Shown here: positions 16,162 through 23,134 of the stretch, in pieces
Layout of the letters: every line of letters begins with the position of its first letter
Position numbering within the stretch: position 1 is the first letter of the stretch
Assembly (NCBI GenBank): GCA_947630365.1
Contig: CANRHI010000011.1
Location: forward strand, 1-34,026
Length of the DNA: 34,026 nucleotides
Direction of reading: 5' to 3'
Source of the DNA: an uncultured Clostridia bacterium
Lineage (GTDB): Bacteria > Bacillota > Clostridia > Christensenellales > Borkfalkiaceae
The notes under the pieces: model-generated
The model's input: the letters and a program-made list of their open reading frames with translations, nothing else
The model's database searches: none
What the model was told of the DNA's origin: nothing
Program-made: the position numbers and the translations under genes

Positions 16162-17121
16162 ATGCTTCGTATTGTCCGCGTTCTCGGGATACAGATCCCC
16201 ATGTATTCGTTGATGGTCTTTTTGGGCATCGTCGCATTCTTCGCCATCTACTTCATCTTGGTCGAAAAGGGGGAACGGCTCGACCGCTTCACCTCCAACC
16301 GCATGATCTTTGCGGGGGCGCTCGGCATCGTCGTGCTCTACGCTTCGGCGTTTGTCCTCAATTCCCTCTTCCACACCATCGAAAAGGGGGAGATCGTCAT
16401 CGGCGGCATCACTTGGCTCGGCGGCGTGTTGGGGGCGTTCCCCTTCACCATCTTTGCCATCCATAAGCTCGTCCCCCGCGCCAAAGGGGACGCCCTCGCG
16501 TACTTCTCCATGCTCATTCCCGGGCTCGTCATCGGGCACGCCTTCGGAAGGCTGGGCTGCTTCTTCGGCGGCTGCTGCTTCGGAAAGGTGACGGACAGCA
16601 TCTTCGGCGTCTCCTTCCCCGAGGGGAGCACCGCGGCAAATCTCTACCCGGGCGGACCCAACGGCGGGAGCCTTCCCGTCTATCCCACCCAGCTGTTTGA
16701 GTCGCTGTTCGAATTTATCCTCGGGCTCGTGCTCATTCTCAGCTACAAAAAGCTCAAGCGGTACAACGTGGAAATTTACCTCATCGCCTACGGCGTGTTC
16801 CGCTTCCTCATGGAATTCTTGCGCGGAGACGACCGCGGCGCCACCCGCATTTGGTTCTCTCCCTCCCAGCTCATGTGCATTCTTCTGCTCGTGGCGGCGG
16901 TGCTGCTCATCTTGTACCGCAACGGCGTCATCTTCAAGAAGCTCGGCGCAAAGTGCGCCGTGTGGCGGGAGGAGGCGAAGAAAAACCCCACGCCCGTGCG
17001 CAAAAAACGGGGCGAATCTCCCGCCGATACCCTCCGCAAGCTGTACGAGCTCAAGGAGGACGGCATCCTCTCCGAGGAGGAGTACGAAACAAAAAAGCGC
17101 GACCTCCTCGACCGAATGTAG
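16162..17121 (+). CDS. lgt: Divergent prolipoprotein diacylglyceryl transferase with C-terminal SHOCT module
   Basis: A 319-residue membrane protein. Seven helices and the Lgt order of motifs are present: IPMYSLMVFLGI at the start, LGGVLGAFPF, H-AFGRLGC in the signature region, YPTQLFESL, and FLMEFLRGDDRG before the last helix. The signature, however, reads GRLGCFFGGCCFG where classic Lgt has GRIGNF-x-NGE, so the usual Asn and Glu are replaced and Cys-Cys appears. Classic Lgt moves diacylglycerol from phosphatidylglycerol to the lipobox cysteine. Residues ~290-319 form a SHOCT module (LYELKEDGILSEEEYETKK), often an oligomerisation tag. It shares a promoter with the Cys-rich protein, suggesting that protein is its client. 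Whether it replaces or supplements a standard Lgt cannot be seen here. Confidence 0.82.
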   Translation: MLRIVRVLGIQIPMYSLMVFLGIVAFFAIYFILVEKGERLDRFTSNRMIFAGALGIVVLYASAFVLNSLFHTIEKGEIVIGGITWLGGVLGAFPFTIFAIHKLVPRAKGDALAYFSMLIPGLVIGHAFGRLGCFFGGCCFGKVTDSIFGVSFPEGSTAANLYPGGPNGGSLPVYPTQLFESLFEFILGLVLILSYKKLKRYNVEIYLIAYGVFRFLMEFLRGDDRGATRIWFSPSQLMCILLLVAAVLLILYRNGVIFKKLGAKCAVWREEAKKNPTPVRKKRGESPADTLRKLYELKEDGILSEEEYETKKRDLLDRM

Positions 17122-17154
17122 CGCCTTTCCCAAAATTTTTTCCGTAATTTGTTT

Positions 17155-17198
17155 CTGAAATGCCCCTGAAATATCGCTGAAATATCCCTGAAAAAACG
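17155..17198. repeat. Four tandem 11-bp repeats
   Basis: CTGAAATGCCC, CTGAAATATCG, CTGAAATATCC and CTGAAAAAACG follow one another with an exact 11-base period at 17155, 17166, 17177 and 17188. They lie between lgt and the shared terminator. The period is close to one helical turn and is not a multiple of three, so this is not a coding repeat. Confidence 0.8.
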
Positions 17199-17216
17199 CC
17201 CGCCTCCTCGGCGGGC
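17198..17216. terminator. Bidirectional terminator between lgt and the XRE gene
   Basis: GCCCGCC (17198-17204) pairs with GGCGGGC (17210-17216) around TCCTC. TTTTT follows on the plus strand and AAAAAA precedes it, giving a U tract on both strands between convergent genes. Confidence 0.9.
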
Positions 17217-17222
17217 TTTTTG

Positions 17223-17558
17223 CTACTTTTTGCATTCTCTTTGCCAAAGTTGAAGTGTCTCCAACGCAAGCGTCTTAAGTGTCGGAGGCAGGGCATGGAA
17301 GGCATCGAGCAACCGCTTATCCTCCGCGGGGAGCGGAATGGGGGAATGCCAACCGAAGTCGTCCACCCGCCCCATGAGATAATCGGCGGTGCAATTGAAA
17401 AAATCCGACATGCGGGCGATATTCGAGAGCTTGGGCTCGGCAAGACGGTTTTCCCACTTATAGATGGCGGTGTCGCTCACGCCGATCGCTTTCGCCAGCG
17501 CCATGAGCGATAAATTTCTCTCCTCCCGCAGCTCCTTGATGCGCTGTCCGTAATCCAT
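17223..17558 (-). CDS. XRE-family helix-turn-helix regulator
   Basis: A 111-residue protein. Residues ~5-60 form a Cro/C1-type HTH (RIKELREERNLSLMALAKAI, then SDTAIYKWENRLAEPKLSNI), followed by the LCTADYLMG-like cap (FFNCTADYLMGR) common in this family. A ~50-residue helical tail of unknown function follows. ATG 17558 is preferred because GAGGAG then lies 10 bases upstream; ATG 17567 would leave only one base. The gene diverges from the 1523-residue TIR protein across 178 bases containing inverted repeats that flank that gene's -35 box, so it likely represses the TIR gene and itself. The signal that relieves it is unknown. Confidence 0.88.
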   Translation of the reverse strand: MDYGQRIKELREERNLSLMALAKAIGVSDTAIYKWENRLAEPKLSNIARMSDFFNCTADYLMGRVDDFGWHSPIPLPAEDKRLLDAFHALPPTLKTLALETLQLWQRECKK

Positions 17559-17602
17559 CGCAGACATTCTCCTCTTTTACAAACTTTTTTATTCAATATA
17601 CC

Positions 17603-17640
17603 AACTTTTGTTTGTCTTGCCGTTGACATAATCAAAAGTT
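17603..17640. promoter_or_regulatory. Candidate XRE operator flanking the TIR-gene -35 box
   Basis: AACTTTTG (17603-17610) and CAAAAGTT (17633-17640) are perfect inverted 8-mers around the -35 hexamer. Related AAGTTTG-like half sites lie at 17580-17587 (inverted) and in the palindrome AACTAAAGTT at 17666-17675, downstream of the -10. Several copies of one half site around one promoter fit cooperative XRE repression; the protein link is inference. Confidence 0.55.
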
Positions 17641-17651
17641 TGTGATAAAAT
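17623..17651 (+). promoter_or_regulatory. Sigma-A promoter of the TIR-protein gene
   Basis: -35 TTGACA (17623-17628), 17 bases, -10 TAAAAT (17646-17651). The leader to ATG 17737 is about 80 bases and holds one operator-like palindrome and a run of seven A. Confidence 0.85.
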
Positions 17652-17736
17652 AAGAAAGTCATCAACTAAAGTTTATAATTCGACAAAAAAAGAATTGCCT
17701 CTGCATCTTGCGAGGAAAAGTACGGGAGGAAATACA

Positions 17737-20700
17737 ATGAGACAAATCAAGTGTCCTGCATGCGGCGGGCATTTTGTTCCGCAACAAGAGGGATATTACA
17801 TCTGCGACCATTGCGGCACGATTTCGGAAGGGTTTGGCGCGGAGCTCTCCGAACAGGACGTCATCGATCTCGACAACGCCAATTATCGCCGCAATGTATA
17901 TGATTTCGACGAGGCTCTTTCGCTTTGCTCGAGGGTGCTCTCTCACAACCCCTTGAACGCCGAGGCAAACCGCGGCGCACTTTTGGCGCGGTATAAGATC
18001 GTCTATCTCAAAAACGGAAGCGGCGAATATAAACCGACCTTCCTCGACCCCGAGACGGACAGCCCCATTCACAGAAGCCCGTACTATCGCAACCTTCCCG
18101 AAAGCCTCAAGAGGGAATTCGATAAAATCGAGGAATCCCGCCAGCGGGTGTTGCGCAACGCCAAGGGCATTCCGCAGTACGACGTCTTTTTGAGCTACAA
18201 ATCGGGGACGGAGGAGGCGGCATGGGCGAAGGAGTGCTACCACATGCTCTCTCGGCAGAAGGGGGGCAAGCGGTACAGTACGTTTTACGACGAGACCTCC
18301 CTCGGAAGTAAGCAGGCGGGCTGGGAGCCGCACATTTACTCTGCGCTCAAGAGTGCGCGCTGCCTCGTCCTGTTCGCTTCATCGCTCAACAATCTGAATT
18401 CTCCGTGGGTGCAAAACGAGTGGAAGCGTTTCATTTGGTTCCAAAAGACCGATCCGCAAAAGCAGATCATCGTCGTCGGAAAGAATATCAATGCGTACAA
18501 ATTGCCCGATGCGCTCCGCGAGGGGCAGATGCTCTCGGGGGAAAACAACGCGTGGATGGGGGCGGTGATGTCGCGCATTCGCGAGGTCTGCGACGACGCC
18601 AATCTCGATGAGCTCCTCAAAAATGCGGACAGCTATATCTTAAACGGCAAATTCAAGAAAGCAAAGACGATCTACAGCCGTGTATTGTCGCACGACCCCA
18701 ACAACGCGGCGGCGTATTGGGGGCTTCTGCGTTGCCGCCTGAAGGCATTCGACGATTACGATATCGTCAAGAGAAGGGGGAATCTCGAAAAATACGACGA
18801 ATTCTATAAGGCGCGGACGCTCGCGGAGACGGGAGAGGATAAATTACTTCGGGATAAGATCCGTACCATCCAAAACGCGCAGATCGCACGGAATGCCTCC
18901 GCATTTCCGCGGGAAAATTATGAGAATTACAGAAAAAAGACGAAAGGGCGGCGTGGGTTCAAGCGCTTTGTCGCCGTCTTTAGCGTGCTTGCCGTGCTCG
19001 CGCTCGGCGGGTTCGGCTATTGGGAATCTTCGCACCCCTTGAAATACGACGTCAATTCCATGCAGGTAACGCTCGCGGGGAAGAGCATCTTTTACGACTG
19101 GTTCGGTCCCGAGGAGCTTACACTCGACCGTTACGACGGGTATCCCATCATCGCCGTGGGGGAAGGCGCGCTGCAGGGAGCGTCCTTGCGCCAACTGAAG
19201 CTCGGCTCTACCGTGCGCACGGTCGGGGATGCCGCCTTCGAGGGTTGTAGCTCTTTGGAGACGGCGACGATCCTTGCCTCCGATATCACCATCGGGAAGA
19301 ACGCTTTCGCGGGTTGCGGCGCACTGCGCAGCATCACCTTCGGCGCGACTTCGGAAGAGGGGACCGCAGCGCTTGCCGCGGCTTCGCCCTCGGACAAGAT
19401 CTCCGTGGGGGACGGCGCCTTTGAGAATTGCGTTTCGCTCGAAGAGATCGAGCTGAAGGGGCTTTCGAGCCTCGGGGCGGGTGCGTTCCGCGGCTGTTCG
19501 AGCCTGAAGAAGGTGCTCATCGACAGCAAGCTGGGGCTCACGATCGGGGCGGGCGCCTTCGACGGCACGCCCGATACGCTCGTTGTCGAGATCCCTACGG
19601 TGGAAGAAGAGCTCCTTCTCTCGCTCTCGCGGGAGTACCCCGAGCTCACCTTCGAGGGCTACACGCGCGACCGCGCCGAGGAAGTCCGCTATTTCATCGA
19701 TAAGATCGGGGAGGTCACAATAGAGAGCGGCGCCGCCATCGATCGGGCAGAGGAGCTCTACGAAGCGCTCACTGCCGCCGAGCGAACTTCGGTCACAAAT
19801 TACGAAAAGCTCCGCGACGCCCGCGCCGTCTATACGGCGGTGGAGGTCATCGGCGGGATCGGGAGCGTGACGCTCGAAAGCGGCAGCGCCATCGAGGCGG
19901 CGGAGAGCGCTTATAACGGCTTGAACGCCGCCCAAAAGGAGCTCGTCGGCAACTATTCCGCATTGAGCAACGCCCGCGCCGTGTACGACGTGATGAAGAG
20001 CATTTCCGCCATCGGGCAGGTCACCCTGCAGAGCAAGGGGGCGATCGATCGCGCCGAAACGGCTTATGTTGCCCTCACGGAGGAACAGAAGGGAATGGTC
20101 TCCAACTATGCCACGCTGCAGGAGGCACGGGACAAGTACGAGGTGCTCTCCGTGACCCAGCTCATCACGCGGATCGGCGTCGTGGGGGAGGAGAGCGGTC
20201 CCGCCATCGAGCAGGCCGAGAGGGCATACAACGCCCTTTCCGCCTCGCTTCGCGCACAGGTCTCGAACAGCAATGTTTTGCGGGATGCGCGGTCGATCTA
20301 TAACGTCATCGTCGCCATTGCGCCTCTTGCGGTCATTTTGCCCGACAGCTCGGAGGAGCTCGCGAACGCGCAGACGCTGTATGGGGCGCTCACGCCCGAG
20401 CAGCAGGAGAAGGTGACCAATTACGATCTTCTCGAAGATGCGCCTACCATCTACAATGTCGTCTCTTCCATCGTCCGTATCGGGACGGTGGGGCTTTCGA
20501 GCGGGCAGAACATTGCGCGCGCCGAAGCGGCATTTGCCGCCCTCGACGAGACCCGGCAAACAAGGGTCGGCAACGCCTCCGATTTGACGGACGCCCGCGC
20601 GGCATACGACGTGATGGTCATGATCGATGCGCTCGGCACTGCTTCGGCAGAAGGACGGGGCGCGGTCGAGGCGGCGAAGGAGGCATACGATGGCCTCACT

Positions 20701-22308
20701 CCCGCACAGCGCAAAAAGGTCGCCAATGCGGATTCGCTGCAAGAGGCAGTCGATGCTCTGCGCGTGCTCGATGCGGAAGATCTCATTCGCGACATCGGAC
20801 AGGTCACTTTGCAGAGCAACGAAAAGATCCAAGCTGCCGAGGCCGCTTACGGCGCCTTGACGGACGCACAGCAGAAGAGGGTTTCCAACCATTCTACCCT
20901 CACAGATGCAAGGCATATTTACGACCTCCTCGTCGTCATCGACGGCATGGGCTCGGTCGTCGTCGGCACGGGAACGCAGTATAGCTATGCGACCCTTACG
21001 GCGAGCAGCACCTCCCAGCTCAACGACCGCTCCTTCCGAAATTCCATCGACAGCATCACGTTTACGGGGTTAAAGAATATCGGCGAGCTCGTTTGGCGCA
21101 ACGCTTTCCCCGGGCTCGAGCTTGTGCGGTACGACCTCACGGGAGACGCGCCTTCCTCCTATCGGGTGCCCAACGGCGTGCTCACCTATGTCCTTGTCGG
21201 CTCGACGGGGAAGAAATATACCACGACCATCACCGCACAGGCGGGAAGTGCCGTCCATGTCGGCTTCGATAACTTCGCATTGGAGAGCGGCACTCTTCCC
21301 ATCGACCTCTCGGATGCCGCCTCTTCCTCGATCTATTTCAGCGGAAATTGCAGCGTAACGGCAGCGGGAAACGGCGTTGGGGCAATTGTTGCGAAGGAGT
21401 GTACCATCAACCTTTCTTACAACGCAAATGTTACCATAACCGCCGGAAACGGCACAACGGGCAGTGCGGGCGGAACGGGAATTTCGGCGACCTATTTGGA
21501 TATCGTCAGCAGCGGGACCGTCCAGCTTACCATCAAGGGCGGCAACGGCGGGGATGCAAAGGAAGGGCAAGAAGGGGCATCGGGCGGATGCGGCGTCAAG
21601 GTGTCGGGAACGGTCATCGTCAATACGAAAGGAGAACTGAATATTTTCGGAGGAAATGGCGGGAAAGGCGGCAAAGGCGCCGACAGCAGCGATAAGTCGA
21701 CGGAAGGAAAAACGGGCTCGAAAGGCGGAGACGGAAATTACGCCATAGAGTGCAAAAATTTTGACAACTTCTGCGAGACGCTTTGCCTTACGGGCGGCAA
21801 CGGCGGCGAAGGCGGCGTCGGAGGGAAAGGTTGCGATGGCAAGACCGGCTGGGGCAAAGAGAATTACTATGTCGCGACCAGAGGCGGAAAAGGCGGGAAC
21901 GGCGGCAACGGCGGCGGCGCGCTCAAGTGTGATGTAAGCGTCTATTTTGCGGGGAAGAGCATAACAGTAAAAACCGGAAATGGCGGGAACGGAGGAACAG
22001 GCGGCCATGGAGGGAATGGTGGAATAGTAGACAACAAGGGCACTTGGATCGTTGTGGATACATATTGGAAAGGAACCCCCGCAAGAGGGGGCGACGGCGG
22101 GGATGGCGGAAACAAGGGCGCAAATTCCGCTACGATAGAAAATCCGGCAAGCGCCTCCCTTGTTTCGGGAAATCCCGGGCAAGGCGGAGCAGGGGGCGAA
22201 GGCGGCGATCCATGGAAAATCTTGAACTGGGCAGGGACAGCCGGAATAGCCGATGCGGATAAAAATAAAAAAGCCGACTCGGGTAGCGCCGGAAAAGCAG
22301 GCACATAG
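17737..22308 (+). CDS. Zinc ribbon-TIR-TM-LRR giant receptor-like protein
   Basis: A 1523-residue protein starting at 17737 behind GGGAGG. Order of parts: zinc ribbon (Cys6, 9, 23, 26); a TPR-like helix pair (SRVLSHNP at 65-72); a TIR domain at ~147-286 (YDVFLSYKS, then SPWVQNEW with candidate catalytic Glu228); a second TPR-like pair (SRVLSHDP at 314-321); a basic stretch and one TM helix at ~411-428; BspA/LRR_5-type leucine-rich repeats at ~449-640; eight ~52-residue helical repeats at 650-1065; a beta-rich domain to ~1208; and a glycine/asparagine-rich tail to the end. Positive charge before the TM puts the TIR domain inside and the rest outside. TIR domains with this glutamate often cleave NAD+. 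It has its own promoter and a divergent XRE regulator. Ligand and output are unknown. Confidence 0.88.
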   Translation: MRQIKCPACGGHFVPQQEGYYICDHCGTISEGFGAELSEQDVIDLDNANYRRNVYDFDEALSLCSRVLSHNPLNAEANRGALLARYKIVYLKNGSGEYKPTFLDPETDSPIHRSPYYRNLPESLKREFDKIEESRQRVLRNAKGIPQYDVFLSYKSGTEEAAWAKECYHMLSRQKGGKRYSTFYDETSLGSKQAGWEPHIYSALKSARCLVLFASSLNNLNSPWVQNEWKRFIWFQKTDPQKQIIVVGKNINAYKLPDALREGQMLSGENNAWMGAVMSRIREVCDDANLDELLKNADSYILNGKFKKAKTIYSRVLSHDPNNAAAYWGLLRCRLKAFDDYDIVKRRGNLEKYDEFYKARTLAETGEDKLLRDKIRTIQNAQIARNASAFPRENYENYRKKTKGRRGFKRFVAVFSVLAVLALGGFGYWESSHPLKYDVNSMQVTLAGKSIFYDWFGPEELTLDRYDGYPIIAVGEGALQGASLRQLKLGSTVRTVGDAAFEGCSSLETATILASDITIGKNAFAGCGALRSITFGATSEEGTAALAAASPSDKISVGDGAFENCVSLEEIELKGLSSLGAGAFRGCSSLKKVLIDSKLGLTIGAGAFDGTPDTLVVEIPTVEEELLLSLSREYPELTFEGYTRDRAEEVRYFIDKIGEVTIESGAAIDRAEELYEALTAAERTSVTNYEKLRDARAVYTAVEVIGGIGSVTLESGSAIEAAESAYNGLNAAQKELVGNYSALSNARAVYDVMKSISAIGQVTLQSKGAIDRAETAYVALTEEQKGMVSNYATLQEARDKYEVLSVTQLITRIGVVGEESGPAIEQAERAYNALSASLRAQVSNSNVLRDARSIYNVIVAIAPLAVILPDSSEELANAQTLYGALTPEQQEKVTNYDLLEDAPTIYNVVSSIVRIGTVGLSSGQNIARAEAAFAALDETRQTRVGNASDLTDARAAYDVMVMIDALGTASAEGRGAVEAAKEAYDGLTPAQRKKVANADSLQEAVDALRVLDAEDLIRDIGQVTLQSNEKIQAAEAAYGALTDAQQKRVSNHSTLTDARHIYDLLVVIDGMGSVVVGTGTQYSYATLTASSTSQLNDRSFRNSIDSITFTGLKNIGELVWRNAFPGLELVRYDLTGDAPSSYRVPNGVLTYVLVGSTGKKYTTTITAQAGSAVHVGFDNFALESGTLPIDLSDAASSSIYFSGNCSVTAAGNGVGAIVAKECTINLSYNANVTITAGNGTTGSAGGTGISATYLDIVSSGTVQLTIKGGNGGDAKEGQEGASGGCGVKVSGTVIVNTKGELNIFGGNGGKGGKGADSSDKSTEGKTGSKGGDGNYAIECKNFDNFCETLCLTGGNGGEGGVGGKGCDGKTGWGKENYYVATRGGKGGNGGNGGGALKCDVSVYFAGKSITVKTGNGGNGGTGGHGGNGGIVDNKGTWIVVDTYWKGTPARGGDGGDGGNKGANSATIENPASASLVSGNPGQGGAGGEGGDPWKILNWAGTAGIADADKNKKADSGSAGKAGT
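19684..20931 (+). repeat. Eight ~52-residue coding repeats in the TIR protein
   Basis: Eight consecutive units of about 156 bases share the pattern I-x2-IG-x-VTL-x-SG-x2-I-x2-AE-x-AY-x2-L-x4-x-V-NY-x2-L-x2-AR-x-YDV. Units 5 and 7 are the most diverged. Each looks like a small helical hairpin, similar in style to FIVAR-type stalk repeats, and together they would form an extended rod outside the cell. Confidence 0.85.
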
Positions 22309-22340
22309 AGTAAAAATCTTGATTTTAACGGAAAAAACAG

Positions 22341-22363
22341 GTCCGACGAGATTTTCGTCGGAC
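22341..22363. terminator. Bidirectional terminator between the TIR and TetR genes
   Basis: GTCCGACGA (22341-22349) pairs perfectly with TCGTCGGAC (22355-22363) around GATTT. ATGTTTTATT follows on the plus strand and AAAAAACAG precedes it, so both convergent genes can end here. Confidence 0.9.
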
Positions 22364-22368
22364 ATGTT

Positions 22369-22971
22369 TTATTGCAAAGTCCCCAAGGCGGCGCGCATGG
22401 TGGGACGGACGCAGATGGAGATGACTTCGCAGAGGAAAAGAATGTCGTCCTCGCAGCCGCGCTTGACCCATTCCATGGTGATGGCGGTCACCCCGCTCAT
22501 GTAGTAGCGCGACATGTAGTCCACGATCTTCCGATCCGTCACGCCGTTCTTTGCGTAGATGGGCACAAAGACCTTCTCGATGAGCTCCTTGTCCATATCC
22601 CCGATGGGGAAGGCGCCCGAATTGTTGTAAACTTCGTACAGCCTTCTGTTCTTCTTGATGAACGTGAGATAGGGCACGAGGTATTGCGGGGAGATGAAGA
22701 TGAGCTCTTCCGCCGTCATCTTGGAAAAGTCCGCCGCGCCAAAAGATGCGCCGAAGGTCGAGAGAAATCCCGAGACGGCGCGCTCCTGCGTTTCCTTCAA
22801 AAGATCGTATAAATTTTCGTAGTGCGCGTAGAAGGTGGAGCGGTTGACGCCCGCCGCTTCGCAGAGCTCGCTCACGGCGATGTCCGCGAAATTCTTCGTT
22901 TCGAGAAGATTTAGGAGCGCGTCGCCCATCCGGTTTGCCGCATTGCGGAATTTCGTTCCCTTGTCTGCCAT
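22369..22971 (-). CDS. TetR-family transcriptional regulator
   Basis: A 200-residue protein of usual family length. The N-terminal HTH (residues ~10-58) reads FADIAVSELCEAAGVNRSTF followed by YAHYENLYDLL, the classic TetR recognition helix and linker. The rest is an all-helical ligand/dimer domain with a C-terminal part resembling the type found beside BcrA-like exporters. ATG 22971 has GGAGAAAA in front. It diverges from the double ABC operon, and a 14-bp palindrome sits between its own -35 and -10 boxes, so autorepression and control of the exporter genes are likely. The inducer is probably a toxic substrate of the exporters (inference). Confidence 0.92.
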   Translation of the reverse strand: MADKGTKFRNAANRMGDALLNLLETKNFADIAVSELCEAAGVNRSTFYAHYENLYDLLKETQERAVSGFLSTFGASFGAADFSKMTAEELIFISPQYLVPYLTFIKKNRRLYEVYNNSGAFPIGDMDKELIEKVFVPIYAKNGVTDRKIVDYMSRYYMSGVTAITMEWVKRGCEDDILFLCEVISICVRPTMRAALGTLQ

Positions 22972-22994
22972 AGTTTTCTCCGCCGTTTGTCGGT

Positions 22995-23023
22995 ATTATA
23001 GCGGAAATTTCCGCAAAAATCAA
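22995..23023 (-). promoter_or_regulatory. TetR-gene promoter
   Basis: On the minus strand: -35 TTGATT (23018-23023), 17 bases, -10 TATAAT (22995-23000). The spacer is filled by the palindrome at 23001-23014. Confidence 0.85.
23001..23014. promoter_or_regulatory. TetR operator candidate (14-bp perfect palindrome)
   Basis: GCGGAAATTTCCGC is an exact palindrome lying wholly within the -35/-10 spacer of the TetR gene, a position where binding blocks polymerase. A weaker relative, GGGAATTTCCC, occurs at 23088-23098 before the exporter operon. Confidence 0.75.
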
Positions 23024-23087
23024 CCATTTGGCGGTTTTCATTTTTACCATTTGGGAGAATTCCAACACTTTTCGGAATGTATGCTGT

Positions 23088-23115
23088 GGGAATTTCCCCG
23101 CCCGCCGTGTATAAT
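23088..23115 (+). promoter_or_regulatory. Exporter-operon promoter region with second operator-like site
   Basis: -10 TATAAT at 23110-23115, 20 bases before the first ATPase start. No good -35 is seen at the right distance; instead GGGAATTTCCC (23088-23098), which shares the GGAA-TTTCC core of the TetR palindrome, lies there. A weak -35 covered by a repressor site would give low basal, inducible expression. Confidence 0.6.
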
Positions 23116-23134
23116 AGGGGCAAAGGAGAAGGCT

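Noticed and set aside
17155..17198. Short direct repeats considered as a CRISPR remnant
   Set aside because: 11-base period with no spacers, no cas genes nearby.
18844..20916. Antisense open frame of 690 codons opposite the TIR-protein repeats
   Set aside because: Arises from the repeated coding pattern on the plus strand; no independent evidence for expression.
21361..22305. Collagen-like domain in the glycine-rich tail
   Set aside because: The pattern is GGN/GGK blocks and lacks a steady Gly-X-Y period with proline.
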